From positions 186,001 through 250,000 of the forward strand of contig NZ_JARXIA010000008.1 of assembly GCF_031127875.1 (NCBI RefSeq): a DNA stretch of 64,000 nucleotides, written 5' to 3'. Positions 38,592 through 48,081 of the stretch are shown here, one piece after another (within the stretch, counting starts at the first letter, position 1; every line of letters begins with the position of its first letter). The notes beneath the pieces were generated by a model. That model was not told the origin of the DNA, made no database searches, and saw only the letters and a list, made by a program, of their open reading frames with translations. A program made the translations under genes and the position numbers. Source of the DNA: Pelagicoccus sp. SDUM812005 (lineage in GTDB: Bacteria; Verrucomicrobiota; Verrucomicrobiia; Opitutales; Opitutaceae).

Positions 38592-40412
38592 TTACTTCTT
38601 GCGGTGGCGCTTTTTCTTGTCGCCTCCGTCGAGGGCCTTCTTGAGGGCGGGAGGGAGGATGACTTCGAACTCTTCGCCGCCGCGCTTCACGAGCCATTGT
38701 TGGCCGATGGTGAATACGTTGCTCACGGTCCAGTAGAGGACGAGTCCGGAGGAGAAGGTGTAGGTGAAGGGGAAGAAGATGAAGGGCATGAACTTCATCA
38801 TCTTGGCCTGGGCATTGTCGACCGACGGGGTGGGCATGGTCCACATCTGGTAGGCGAGGGAGACGAGCCAGACGAAGGGGAGCAGGTTGATCGCGAAGTC
38901 GCCGAAGAAGGGCATGTTCGGGATGGTGGCTACGGTGTCGGGCTTGGAGAGGTCGGCAATCCAAAGGAAGTCGGCGAAGCGGAGCTCCGCGGCGCTGCGC
39001 AGCATGTAGAAGAGGGCGAAGAAGATGGGGATCTGCATGAGCATGGGCAAGCAGCCGGCCACGGGGTTGATCTTGTTGAGCTTGTAGAGCTCCATCATCA
39101 TCTGCTGCTGCTTCTGCTGGTCGTCGGGGAACTTCTCCTTGAGGGCCTTCATGGGCTCGGAGATCTTGGACATCTTCTTCATCGACTTCATGCTCATGAG
39201 CGTGATGGGCAGCAGGGAGCCGCGCACGATGAGGGTGAGCAGGATGATGGCGACGCCCCAGTTGCCGACCATGCCGTGCAGCCAGTTCATGACTTGGAGG
39301 AGGAGCTTGGAGATGAATCCGAAGAAGCCGAACTGCATAGCTTGCTCCTGGCCTTGCTTGAGCTTGGCGATGCGATTGTGCTCCTTGGGGCCGGCGTAGA
39401 AGTCGAAGGTCTTGGTGACGCTGGCGCCGGCGGGCAGGTTGATGGCTTCGAGCTTTACGTCAGCGGTGATGCCGGTTTTGGGCTCGCCGTCCTTGTCGCC
39501 AGGGAAGTCGACGGGGCGGGCGACGTAGCCGGCGGCGGGTTCGCCTGGGGTGAGCAGGGTGATGAAGAATTGGTTCTTGATGGAGGCCCAGACGATGCGG
39601 TCGCTCACTTGCTCGAGGTCCTTGGGGTCGCTGCTGAACATGAGGAAGCCGCCGCCCATGAAGTCGCTCTGTTCGGTGAACTCGATGTCCTCGCCGTTGG
39701 AGTAGCCGAAGGTCTGCAGGAAACGGTCCTGGGAGCCGGAAGGGGCTGCGGTGCCGATGTTGAGCAGGAGTTCGCCGAGGGGGAGGAGTCCGTCGGTGAG
39801 ATTGCGAACGGTGAGCTCGTGGGAAACGGTGTAAGGGGAGGGGCCGCTGAGATCCTGGGAAATGCGGTAGCTGCGGGTGACTTCCAGCTGGCCGTTGAGG
39901 ACGCCGCGGTAGGTGATGCTGTCGGCGGTGGAGGAGATTTGCTCGAAGGCTACGTGGCGGGCGTCGCCGATGAGCGGGTTGCTCAAGTTGAGGGCCGGCG
40001 CGTAGCGGAGGCGGTTCATGATGTACGGCTCGTCGCTGTCGAGGGACTTACGCTGGTCCTTGAGCACGATTTCGCGCACGGCGCCGCCGTAGTTGGTGAA
40101 GCGGAACTCGGCGAGACCGTTCTCGAGGGTGGAGATGACTTCGCCGGTCTTCTCGTCGTTGACTTCGATCTGGGCGTGGCCGTTAGCCACGATGGTGGTG
40201 GGGGCCGCGGCTCCGTTGGCCGGGGCGGCGGAGTTTGCTGGGTCGCCGTTGGCGGCGTCTGCGGGGGCGGACTGGGAGGCGGTCTGGGCGGCTTCGCGGG
40301 CTGCTTGTTCCTCGAGGAGGCGTTGCTTTTGGGCCTCTTGGCCGTTCTTGAACATGAGGATCGTGCCTACGATCAGCAGCGATACCCCTATTATAGTGTT
40401 CTTCTTGTCCAT
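38592..40412 (-). CDS. yidC: Membrane protein insertase YidC
   Basis: YidC inserts proteins into the inner membrane, with or without the Sec machinery. The 606-residue protein has an N-terminal helix (NTIIGVSLLIVGTILMFK), an Ala-rich linker, the large periplasmic beta domain (about 90-360), and the five-helix insertase core with NWGVAIILLTLIVRGSLLPIT, whose Arg is the conserved groove residue, and CLPMLMQIPIFFALFYML. The C-terminus is basic (KKKRHRKK), useful for ribosome contact. It is the normal Gram-negative type. Confidence 0.97.
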   Translation of the reverse strand: MDKKNTIIGVSLLIVGTILMFKNGQEAQKQRLLEEQAAREAAQTASQSAPADAANGDPANSAAPANGAAAPTTIVANGHAQIEVNDEKTGEVISTLENGLAEFRFTNYGGAVREIVLKDQRKSLDSDEPYIMNRLRYAPALNLSNPLIGDARHVAFEQISSTADSITYRGVLNGQLEVTRSYRISQDLSGPSPYTVSHELTVRNLTDGLLPLGELLLNIGTAAPSGSQDRFLQTFGYSNGEDIEFTEQSDFMGGGFLMFSSDPKDLEQVSDRIVWASIKNQFFITLLTPGEPAAGYVARPVDFPGDKDGEPKTGITADVKLEAINLPAGASVTKTFDFYAGPKEHNRIAKLKQGQEQAMQFGFFGFISKLLLQVMNWLHGMVGNWGVAIILLTLIVRGSLLPITLMSMKSMKKMSKISEPMKALKEKFPDDQQKQQQMMMELYKLNKINPVAGCLPMLMQIPIFFALFYMLRSAAELRFADFLWIADLSKPDTVATIPNMPFFGDFAINLLPFVWLVSLAYQMWTMPTPSVDNAQAKMMKFMPFIFFPFTYTFSSGLVLYWTVSNVFTIGQQWLVKRGGEEFEVILPPALKKALDGGDKKKRHRKK

Positions 40413-40496
40413 CGATGTGCTGGGAAATTTCGGGTTTCCGACGGGCTTCCGTCAGAGGAAAGGGCTCATAAAAGGCTCGGCTTGGGAGCTAGCAAG

Positions 40497-40904
40497 CTAT
40501 TCCGCGCCGCGGGAGGGCTCCTCGGGCTCCGGGGGCCGCTTGAGGAGTTTCTTGTACTTCAAGGCGTGCAGGAAGCGTTGCTCCAGATCCTCGTAGCTGG
40601 CCTTGCCGGCGGGCTGGCGCAGGCTGAGCACGATGTCGGCCTCGGGGCGGAGCTCGTGCTGGTGCAGGCGGAAGAGTTCGCGGAAGCGCCGCTTGATCTT
40701 GTTGCGGGTGACCGCGTTGCCTACGCGCCGCGCGGCGGAGATGCCGATACGCGGACACAAAACATCCGTGCCTTCGTCAGCACGGATGCGGGAAAATAGG
40801 GCGAAGTACTGGCAGCGGTAAGGCTTGCCAAGACTGCGAATTTGCAGGAAGTCGGCGTTACGGCGCAAGCGGCTAACAGGACGGAGTCTAAATCTCCTGA
40901 CCAT
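40497..40904 (-). CDS. rnpA: Ribonuclease P protein component
   Basis: RnpA binds the RNase P RNA and helps it mature tRNA 5' ends. The 135-residue protein has RLRPVSRLRRNADFLQI at the start and the signature RRVGNAVTRNKIKRRFRELFR. An extra acidic, Pro-rich tail (PPEPEEPSRGAE) follows the usual end. It lies 32 bases downstream of rpmH. No yidD gene separates it from yidC. Confidence 0.95.
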   Translation of the reverse strand: MVRRFRLRPVSRLRRNADFLQIRSLGKPYRCQYFALFSRIRADEGTDVLCPRIGISAARRVGNAVTRNKIKRRFRELFRLHQHELRPEADIVLSLRQPAGKASYEDLEQRFLHALKYKKLLKRPPEPEEPSRGAE

Positions 40905-40936
40905 GGCGAAGCCGATTGGGCGTTAAGACGCCGCGT

Positions 40937-41074
40937 TTACGCGACGGAGAGACGGGCGCGGCCCTTCTTGCGGCGTGCTTTGATGACTGCACGTCCACCG
41001 CGGGTGGCCATGCGGGCACGGAAGCCGATCTTGCGTACTCTCTTGAGGCGATGTGGTCTGAATGTAGGTCTCAT
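40937..41074 (-). CDS. rpmH: 50S ribosomal protein L34
   Basis: The 45-residue, highly basic protein begins [22 protein letters not shown], continues with [20 protein letters not shown], and matches L34 throughout. It heads the rpmH-rnpA-yidC-yebC minus-strand run, a group that commonly flanks the replication origin. The longer open frame upstream is not used. Confidence 0.96.
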   Translation of the reverse strand: MRPTFRPHRLKRVRKIGFRARMATRGGRAVIKARRKKGRARLSVA

Positions 41075-41270
41075 GACGTGAAAATTGGAAAAAGAGCGAG
41101 AAAATGGTCGTCGCCTCGTGGCGCTGTCAAGCCCGTATGCCGCGAAATGGGCCCGACTTTCGAGAAATAAGGAGGATTCCTCGGGTTTTATTCGATTTTG
41201 ATTGATCAAAGTAGAGTTTGACAGGTCATCAAAGAACTTGGCAGTAATCGTGCTCTTAATTTGCAAATCC

Positions 41271-42194
41271 ATGAAGTCGCTCCTTTCACGTTTCCTTATC
41301 CTGTTCTCAGCTCTGTCCGTTTGCGCGGCAAGCCATGCGAAACTGCGGGTGGTGGTGAGCACCTCGCAGATCGCGGATATCGTACGCGCCGTCGGCGGCG
41401 AGGAAGTAGACCTGACGGTCTTGATGGGGCCCGGGGTGGACCCTCACCTTTACAAGGCCACGGCCCGCGACGTGGTTGCGATGCAGCGGGCGGACCTGAT
41501 CCTCTACAACGGGCTTCACCTGGAAGGGCGTTTGGCGGAGACCTTTTCCAAGGTCAACAACCAGGGCCGCAAGGTGATCGCGGTGGGGGAATCGATCCCG
41601 AAGGAGCGCTTGCTGGCGTCCGCCGACTACGAGGACGCCCACGATCCGCACGTCTGGTTCGATCCTGAGCTCTGGGTTTACGTGGTCGCAGCGGTTGGGA
41701 ACGCCTTGGCCGAGGCGGATCCCGCCCAGGCCGCGCTTTTCGCGGAGCGCGCTTCTTTATATACAAGCAAGGTGGAAGCTTTGGCGGTTTGGGCGAAGCG
41801 GAAGATCGCAAGCTTGCCGGAGGAGCGTCGCGTCTTGGTGACGAGCCACGACGCCTATAACTATTTCGGGCGGGCCTTCGGATTTCAGGTCGTAGGGGTG
41901 CAGGGAGTCTCGACCGCATCCGAGGCCGGGATCGCTGACATCACCAATACGGCGGACTTTATTAAGAAGCGGAAGATCCCAGCCATCTTCGTGGAAAGCA
42001 GCGTTTCGCCCGCGACCATCGAGCGCATCAGCCGCGACTCGGGGGCCAAGGTGGGCGGCGAGTTGTTTTCCGATGCCTTGGGCGCCCGCGGCGAGTTGCA
42101 TACGGGAGCGGACGGGGAGAAGTACGACGTGGGCACTTACCTCGGCATGTTCAAATACAACGTGGACACGATCGTGAACGCTTTGGGCCGCTAG
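41271..42194 (+). CDS. Metal-binding ABC transporter receptor (Mn/Zn type)
   Basis: The 307-residue protein has a signal peptide (SHA cut near residue 23) and the cluster A-I fold. Likely metal ligands are His59 in DPHLYKA, His127 in HDPHVWFDP, Glu242 in FVESSVSP and Asp268 in LFSDALG; two His plus Glu and Asp fits manganese or iron better than zinc, and the His-rich loop of ZnuA is absent. ATPase and permease genes do not follow, so the receptor is alone here, next to alkaline phosphatase. Confidence 0.9.
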   Translation: MKSLLSRFLILFSALSVCAASHAKLRVVVSTSQIADIVRAVGGEEVDLTVLMGPGVDPHLYKATARDVVAMQRADLILYNGLHLEGRLAETFSKVNNQGRKVIAVGESIPKERLLASADYEDAHDPHVWFDPELWVYVVAAVGNALAEADPAQAALFAERASLYTSKVEALAVWAKRKIASLPEERRVLVTSHDAYNYFGRAFGFQVVGVQGVSTASEAGIADITNTADFIKKRKIPAIFVESSVSPATIERISRDSGAKVGGELFSDALGARGELHTGADGEKYDVGTYLGMFKYNVDTIVNALGR

Positions 42195-42267
42195 GGCCTT
42201 TTCGGCGGCGGCGCGGTTTACGGGTTGCGGCTCAGGGGTGGCGGGCTTGTATGGAGTCCCTACTACC

Positions 42268-43869
42268 ATGAGCATAACCCCCTTTTCGCTCTCACTCTCC
42301 CTCCTAACGCTTGCCGCAACGAGCCTCGTCCACGCTGCGGAAGAGACGCCCGAACGTTGGGCTTCCGATGGCAAGGCCGCGATCCAGGCGGCCCTCGATC
42401 GCCGGCCGATCGAGAAGCAGGCCCGCAATGTCATCCTCTTCGTGGGCGACGGCATGGGCATTTCCACCGTAACGGCCAGCCGCATCTACGAAGGGCAGCG
42501 TCGCGGCGAGACTGGGGAAGAGAATTGGCTGAGCTTTGAGACGCTTCCCTATACGGCTCTTGCCAAAACCTATAACGTAGACCTGCAAACTCCGGACTCG
42601 GCGGGAACGATGTCTGCCATGGTGACGGGGATTAAAACGAATGCAGGCGTCCTTTCGGTTAACCAGTATTCAGTTCGTGGCGACGCGGATTCGGTGGCTG
42701 GCAACGAAGTCGTAACCCTGCTGGAAAAGGCTGAGATCGCGGGGAAGGCGACCGGGATCGTGACGACGGCGCGAGTCACTCACGCGACTCCAGGGGCTTG
42801 TTATGCGCACTCCTCGAACCGGAATTGGGAGTGCGACGCGAACATGCCGGAAGGGGCGCCGATTTCGGATATCGCAGCCCAGCTGATCGAGATGCCAGCC
42901 CGCATGCAAGCGGCGGGCTTTGCCCAGGTGGACGGGCCGGAGTTGGTTTGGGGTGGCGGCAGGCGTTTCTTCTTTCCCGAAGGCGAGATCGATGCCCAAT
43001 ATTCGGTCGAAGGGGATAGTGGCAGGCGGAAGGATGGTCGCAATCTTGTGCAGGAGTGGATCGATACCCGAGAAGGCGGATCGTATATCCATAATCTAGA
43101 TACGTTTGAATCTATCGATGTGAATGCTGATAGCAAGATACTGGGCCTATTCGAATCCTCGCACATGCAATTCGAAGCGGATCGCGAAAAGGACGCAGGC
43201 GGGGAACCGTCGCTGGCTGAAATGACGCGCAAGGCGATCGCCCTTTTGGAAAGGGACGAGGACGGCTATTTCCTGATGGTGGAAGGCGGACGCATCGACC
43301 ATGCCCACCACGCCGGCAACGCTTATCGCGCTTTGGCGGATACGGTTGCTCTTTCCGATGCGGTACGGGTGGCGCGGGAAGCGACAAGCGAAGAGGACAC
43401 GCTTATCATCGTAACGGCGGACCATAGCCATGTCTTCACGATGGCGGGCTATCCGGCCCGCGGAAACAATATCCTTGGCCTCGTTGCGAACGCCGATGGC
43501 AAGCTCGCCGAAGACGCGATGGATCTTCCGTATACAACGCTTGGATACCAAAATGGACCGGGGTACTTAGGAGCGAGCGACGCTCAGCCGGAAGGGCCCA
43601 AGGTCTTTCCGCACAGTCCTACCGGAGCGAAGGGTATCCGGGAAGGCAGGCATGATCTGAGCGAGCATTTGCATGGAGAGTTGGAAGACGGTTGCGACGC
43701 GTTCTTCTCCCATCTGCAGGAGTCGGCTTACCCGATGTCTTCGGAAACGCACGGCGGCGAGGATGTGGGAGTGTGGGCCTCGGGTCCCTATGCTCACTTG
43801 CTCGGCGGTACCATCGAGCAACACGTACTGTTTCACCTCATGGAATTCGCATTCGGCTTTAGCGAATAG
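42268..43869 (+). CDS. phoA: Alkaline phosphatase
   Basis: This is a PhoA-superfamily phosphomonoesterase that releases phosphate from organic esters in the periplasm. The 533-residue protein has a signal peptide (to VHAAE), the first metal Asp in ILFVGDGMGIS, the nucleophile Ser111 in TPDSAGTMSAMVTG, and metal ligands in MVEGGRIDHAHHAGN, VTADHSHVF and SSETHGGEDVGVWASGP. Length is normal for the bacterial/animal type. The PhoB/PhoR pair in this window is a possible regulator, but no Pho box could be recognised upstream. Confidence 0.95.
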   Translation: MSITPFSLSLSLLTLAATSLVHAAEETPERWASDGKAAIQAALDRRPIEKQARNVILFVGDGMGISTVTASRIYEGQRRGETGEENWLSFETLPYTALAKTYNVDLQTPDSAGTMSAMVTGIKTNAGVLSVNQYSVRGDADSVAGNEVVTLLEKAEIAGKATGIVTTARVTHATPGACYAHSSNRNWECDANMPEGAPISDIAAQLIEMPARMQAAGFAQVDGPELVWGGGRRFFFPEGEIDAQYSVEGDSGRRKDGRNLVQEWIDTREGGSYIHNLDTFESIDVNADSKILGLFESSHMQFEADREKDAGGEPSLAEMTRKAIALLERDEDGYFLMVEGGRIDHAHHAGNAYRALADTVALSDAVRVAREATSEEDTLIIVTADHSHVFTMAGYPARGNNILGLVANADGKLAEDAMDLPYTTLGYQNGPGYLGASDAQPEGPKVFPHSPTGAKGIREGRHDLSEHLHGELEDGCDAFFSHLQESAYPMSSETHGGEDVGVWASGPYAHLLGGTIEQHVLFHLMEFAFGFSE

Positions 43870-43915
43870 CGAGTGTCCGATTCTTGGATACGACGCCTGC
43901 AGTTCGCTTAGCCCT

Positions 43916-44899
43916 CTAGTCGAGCCCCGCCTTCTTGCGGAGGATGGTTCGGGTGGCTTGGGCGGATTCCTTGAGGTCCTTCTCGCTCCAGCCGCCTTTT
44001 GAGGAGGCGCTCGGGTAGAGGAAGGAACAGGTTTCGTCCTTGTCGGAGATGGACCAGGTTATCCAGCTGATCTTGCGTTCTTCGGCCCAGTCCTGCCACG
44101 TTTGCCAAGCTTCGTAGTCCATGGGGCCGTCGCCGGAGGCTTCCATGCCGGCGGATTCGGAGATAAAGATGGGAGCGCCCTTGCTGAGGGCGTAGTCGCC
44201 TCGTTCGCGCAGGTAGTCTCCATGGGTGGCTGCGTAGTAGTGCAGCGTATACATGATATTCGAGACACCTTCGATTTGGTTGTCCGCTACGATGTGCAGG
44301 TCTTGGTCCCAATGTGGATTGCCGACGAGTATTATGTTGTCCGGATCGATGGCGCGGATGGTGGCGATGACTTCTTCGGAATAGGCTTTCACTTCCTCCC
44401 AGGAGTCGTCGACCGGCTCGTTGTAGATTTCGTATATGATGTTTGGATACTTTCCGTAGCGGGTAGCCATGTCGGCGAAGAAGGTTTTGGCCAGATCCGA
44501 TTCGAGGTGGTGGCTGTGGAAGTCGATGATGACGTAGACGCCGCTTTCGATGGCCCCGTCGATGACTTTGGAAATGATTTCGACAGCCTTTTTCGGTTCT
44601 TCGTTGTAGGTGAGTTCCGGCTCCTCGTAGTGGATGCCCATGGCGGCGCGAACGACGTCCACGCCCCAGTCTTCCTTCAGCCACTTTACGCTGTCCTTGT
44701 TGTAGAAGCGCGGCCACCAGTTGTGCCAGCCGTAGCTTACCCCGCGCAGCACTACGGCCTCGCCGGCCTCGTTTACCAGTTGGGTCCCCTCCACGCGGAG
44801 CTGCGGAACGGAGGGCGGAGGGGTGGTTTCGGTGCGCTGGCAAGCGGAGCTCATAGCGAGAATGGCAAGGAGAGTGAGGAGATTTGTCGCGAGTTTCAT
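43916..44899 (-). CDS. GH5 family glycoside hydrolase, lipoprotein
   Basis: The 327-residue protein begins with a lipoprotein-type signal (MSSAC, Cys20) and a short Pro-rich linker, then a GH5 TIM barrel. LRGVSYGWHNWW and IIDFHSH are typical, Glu161 in YEIYNEP is the acid/base and Glu248 in IFISESAG the nucleophile. This is the layout of cellulases and related endo-beta-glucanases or mannanases of the outer surface. No carbohydrate-binding module is attached. Confidence 0.93.
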   Translation of the reverse strand: MKLATNLLTLLAILAMSSACQRTETTPPPSVPQLRVEGTQLVNEAGEAVVLRGVSYGWHNWWPRFYNKDSVKWLKEDWGVDVVRAAMGIHYEEPELTYNEEPKKAVEIISKVIDGAIESGVYVIIDFHSHHLESDLAKTFFADMATRYGKYPNIIYEIYNEPVDDSWEEVKAYSEEVIATIRAIDPDNIILVGNPHWDQDLHIVADNQIEGVSNIMYTLHYYAATHGDYLRERGDYALSKGAPIFISESAGMEASGDGPMDYEAWQTWQDWAEERKISWITWSISDKDETCSFLYPSASSKGGWSEKDLKESAQATRTILRKKAGLD

Positions 44900-45231
44900 C
44901 TGGCAGTTTGCGGAATGGCGGATCGTATGGATCCAGCAAAGGGCTGAACTCTCCGAGGTCGAATATCCCTGCAGCCGGCGATCCTCTTCCAGAAGAGTGA
45001 GGCCCCGTTGCCCAGGGGCAGCGCGGCGGGCGCTTGCATCGGAAGGGTGTACATCCGAGGTTGGGCTTGTGTGGGCAGTATTTGCAGGTTTGAGGAAGAG
45101 GCGCGAATTTGATCGTTTCTTAAGTCGCTGGGGATTATTAGCTTAAGGTATTAAAAGGGGCTTTGGCGCAGACGATGCCATGGTAGGGGCATGGTCGAAC
45201 GAAACAATGTTAACCCAAGGCTCTGCTACTC
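44900..45231. promoter_or_regulatory. Divergent intergenic region before the ketosynthase cluster
   Basis: This 332-base gap has no gene that I can support. A short inverted repeat CTCTTCCAGAAGAG lies at about 44984-44997. Two copies of CTTAAG (45119-45124 and 45142-45147) and a TATTAA hexamer lie about 80-110 bases before the ketosynthase ATG and may be part of the promoter of the five-gene cluster. Confidence 0.35.
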
Positions 45232-46257
45232 ATGAAAATACGAAGCGAAAACGCACCAGCCGGAGACCGCAGCTCGGGCCGGTTCAAAATTTGCGGAACA
45301 GGAATTTGTTTGCCGCAGAAGGTGGTGACAGCCTCCGAACTGGACCGTTTGATCGGCAAGCCTGATGGCTGGACGGCGCGGCATACCGGAGTGTTGGAGC
45401 GGCGTTGGGTCGAGGGAGAATTGCAGTCGGAGTTGGGCGCGGCTGCGGCTCGAGCCGCGTTGCAGGAGGCGGGACTCGATTTGGGAGCGGTGGATGTGTT
45501 GATCGGCGCGAGTGGCGTACCGGAACAGCCTATTCCTTGCACGGCGGCAAGGATCCTCGCGGAGCTCGATCCAGCTGCGACGGAGGTAGCGGCTTATGAC
45601 CTGAACGCGACCTGCCTTTCCTTTCTGGTGGCATTCGATCATGCGGCTCAGTTGATCGAGACAGGGCGAGCAAACTGCGTTTTGGTGGTTTCTTCTGAGA
45701 TTGCCTCGCTGGGTTTGGATTTCTCGGAAGCCGAAAGCGCAGCCTTGATGGGGGATGGTGCGGCGGCGGTTTTGTTGCGCAGGGAAGAGGACGGGGGGCG
45801 TGTATTGGCTTCGCGGATGCAAACCTTTCCGGAAGGCATAGCGTTTGCGGAATTGAAGGGAGGGGGCACGCGACACCATCCGACGCGTTGTACCTTTCGC
45901 AAAGAGGATCATCTGTTCCACATGAAGGGGAAGGAGCTTTTTCGCTTGGTCTCGCAGCATTTGGGGCGGCAGGTCGCAGCTCTGATGGACGCGGAAGGGA
46001 TTTCTTGGAGCGGCATCAAGGCGGTGCTGGCCCATCAAGCCTCGGGCCCTGCCGTGGAGCTGCTGGGCAATCGGCTTGGCATACCAGAGGAGAAGCTGGT
46101 CCGAATCTATCCCCGTTGCGGGAACACGATTGCTGCCAGCTTGCCGATGTGCTTGCACGAGCTTCGACAGAGTACGGCTCTGGAGTCGGGAGACCGGGTT
46201 CTCTTCATAGGAACGTCGGCGGGCGTATCCATTGCTTCCTTGCTTCTAGAGGTTTAG
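45232..46257 (+). CDS. Ketoacyl-ACP synthase III-like enzyme
   Basis: The 341-residue protein is a FabH-type thiolase-fold condensing enzyme. The catalytic triad is intact: Cys128 in DLNATCLSFL, His268 in VLAHQASG and Asn298 in PRCGNTIAASLP. It should join an acyl-CoA or acyl-ACP to a malonyl or second acyl unit. Its place as first gene of a five-gene cluster with a reductase, a hydrolase, an ATP-grasp ligase and an acyltransferase, and not with fatty-acid genes, argues for a secondary product. The family also holds OleA-like and quinolone-type enzymes, so the substrate is open. Confidence 0.88.
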   Translation: MKIRSENAPAGDRSSGRFKICGTGICLPQKVVTASELDRLIGKPDGWTARHTGVLERRWVEGELQSELGAAAARAALQEAGLDLGAVDVLIGASGVPEQPIPCTAARILAELDPAATEVAAYDLNATCLSFLVAFDHAAQLIETGRANCVLVVSSEIASLGLDFSEAESAALMGDGAAAVLLRREEDGGRVLASRMQTFPEGIAFAELKGGGTRHHPTRCTFRKEDHLFHMKGKELFRLVSQHLGRQVAALMDAEGISWSGIKAVLAHQASGPAVELLGNRLGIPEEKLVRIYPRCGNTIAASLPMCLHELRQSTALESGDRVLFIGTSAGVSIASLLLEV

Positions 46258-46268
46258 AGGAATTGCTT

Positions 46269-47255
46269 ATGAAAATCGGAATCACGGGAGCGACCGGTTT
46301 CTTGGGGAGCCACTTGTGCGCTGTATTGGGAAAGGCAGGACATGAGGTGCGGGCTTTCGGCAGGAACCGCGGCAAGGGAATGGCGCTTGAGGGAGGCGGG
46401 GCATGTTTTGTCGCGGTTGACTTGCGGGATGCGGATGGGCTGGCTGCTGCCTTTCGCGGCCTAGACCTGGTAATCCATGCTGCGGCGCTTTCGGCGGTTT
46501 GGGGCAAGTACGAGAGTTTCTACGAGAGCAATGTCGTGGGAACGGAAAACGTGTTGGCGGCCTGTCGGAAGTGCGGAGTGGGAAAGCTGGTCTACGTTTC
46601 CTCGTCGAGCGTGTATTTCGATTTTAAGGACAGGTTTTCGATAAGAGAGGAAGATGCGGTAGCCAAGCCATCTCCTTCGGCCTATACGCGTTCCAAGCTG
46701 GAGGCGGAACGGAGAATCCAGGCCGCGACGGGCATCGATTGGATCATTCTGCGGCCTCGAGGAATCTTCGGCCCGGGTGATACTTCCATCATCCCGCGGG
46801 TCCTGAGGATCGCCCAGCGGGGTTGGTTTCCCTTGGCGAGGAAAGGAGAGGTGTTGGTTGACCTCACCTATGTAGGCAATCTGGTTCGGGTGGTGGAGCT
46901 CTGCTTGACCGCCAAGGCCGGCGCTTGGAATCAAGTCTACAACGTTTCGAATGGTGAGCCGGTGGCGACGGGGGACTTTTTCGACCAGTTAGTAGAAGGT
47001 TTAGGCTTAAAGGTTCGAAAAGTGGATACAGCCGCTTTCTTGATCCGTGGCGCAGCGACTTTGGTGGAGCTCGCGGCGAAGGGCTTGCGGCTGGGAGAGC
47101 CATCCATTACGCGTTACACGGCAGGTTTGCTTTGCTGCCATCAAACCTTGGATATTGCCAAAGCTCGAAACTTGTTGGGGTACGCGCCGGAGATTTCGAT
47201 CTCGGAAGGTTTACGGCGAACAGTCCGAGCTATGAAAGGGGATGCGGATGCATAA
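46269..47255 (+). CDS. NAD-dependent epimerase/dehydratase family protein
   Basis: The 328-residue extended short-chain dehydrogenase has the Rossmann motif GITGATGFLGSHL, the active-site Ser near SSSSVYF, and the Tyr139-x3-Lys143 pair in AYTRSKLEAE. The overall form is that of 3-beta-hydroxysteroid dehydrogenase or OleD-like reductases, so it may reduce the keto group made by the ketosynthase. GAGGA upstream of the ATG at 46269 fits a ribosome-binding site, 11 bases after the ketosynthase stop. Confidence 0.88.
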   Translation: MKIGITGATGFLGSHLCAVLGKAGHEVRAFGRNRGKGMALEGGGACFVAVDLRDADGLAAAFRGLDLVIHAAALSAVWGKYESFYESNVVGTENVLAACRKCGVGKLVYVSSSSVYFDFKDRFSIREEDAVAKPSPSAYTRSKLEAERRIQAATGIDWIILRPRGIFGPGDTSIIPRVLRIAQRGWFPLARKGEVLVDLTYVGNLVRVVELCLTAKAGAWNQVYNVSNGEPVATGDFFDQLVEGLGLKVRKVDTAAFLIRGAATLVELAAKGLRLGEPSITRYTAGLLCCHQTLDIAKARNLLGYAPEISISEGLRRTVRAMKGDADA

Positions 47256-48081
47256 GATCGACACGGTTCGCTTCTTTGCGGCGGGAAGTTGTTTTCAAAA
47301 GGAGGGGCTTAGCTTGCGCGGAGGAGCTTGGCGAGATGTCGAGTTTCCGGCGGTTTGCGCGGTGTTTCGGCATCCCCAGATCGGTTGGGTTCTCTATGAT
47401 ACGGGGTATGATCCTTGTATTTATGCGTCGAATACGAAGCTCTCACTGAAATGGTATGCGAAATTCATGAAGGTGAAAGTATCGCAGCGCTCAAGCGTGG
47501 TTGCGGGGCTGAAGCGCTTGGGCCTGGCTCCGGACGACATTGCGTTGGTGGTGCTCTCTCATTTTCACCCCGATCATATCGGTGGAGCTCGATCCTTTTC
47601 GAAGGCAAGGTTTCTGTGTTCACGCGCGGGATACATCGCTGCGTGCACGAAGCCGAAACGACTGGGCTTTCATCGGGAGTTGCTTCCGGACGATTTCGAG
47701 GAGCGTTGCGAATTCGTCGAAGACAGGTCGCCGAGCAGCGAGCACGTTTTGCGGGGGCTGGGCGGTGTGTATGACGTTTTTGGTGACGGGCTTGTTTTGG
47801 GCGTGCTGTTGGACGGGCATGCTCCGCGTCAGCTTGCTTTGTTGGTTCGAGGGAATGCTCGGAGTTGCTTCTTGGTGTCGGATGCGGCCTGGAGCACTCG
47901 GGCGATTCTCGAGAACCGACCTCCGCATTCGATCACCCGTTTGATACAGGATGATTGGCAAACCCTATTGAGAAATTTAAAGCAGCTAAATCGCTTGGCT
48001 TGCGAAAACCCTACTTGGCGTTTCGCTCCTTCTCACTGTAGGGAAAATTTGGCGACAGGGGAGTGTCGTTTGCAGGATTGA
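47248..48081 (+). CDS. MBL-fold metallo-hydrolase
   Basis: The protein has the metallo-beta-lactamase-fold zinc site: HFHPDHIGG, a downstream DGHAPRQL, an Asp in SDAAWSTRAI and a final His in APSHCREN. The set resembles the quorum-quenching lactonase and related hydrolases, so lactone or thioester hydrolysis is plausible. The start may be the ATG at 47248, with GGGG about seven bases upstream, or the one at 47242; either overlaps the previous gene. Its stop overlaps the ATP-grasp start by one base. Confidence 0.87.
   Translation: MHKIDTVRFFAAGSCFQKEGLSLRGGAWRDVEFPAVCAVFRHPQIGWVLYDTGYDPCIYASNTKLSLKWYAKFMKVKVSQRSSVVAGLKRLGLAPDDIALVVLSHFHPDHIGGARSFSKARFLCSRAGYIAACTKPKRLGFHRELLPDDFEERCEFVEDRSPSSEHVLRGLGGVYDVFGDGLVLGVLLDGHAPRQLALLVRGNARSCFLVSDAAWSTRAILENRPPHSITRLIQDDWQTLLRNLKQLNRLACENPTWRFAPSHCRENLATGECRLQD

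Noticed and set aside
38580-40799. Long plus-strand frame (739 codons) opposite yidC and rnpA
   Set aside because: It is a low-complexity Gly/Glu/Val antisense shadow of well-identified genes.
41075-41270. oriC beside rpmH
   Set aside because: The gap has no DnaA box and dnaA is not in the window.
42195-42267. Pho box upstream of alkaline phosphatase
   Set aside because: The short gap holds no direct repeat like the known Pho box; control by PhoB remains a guess.
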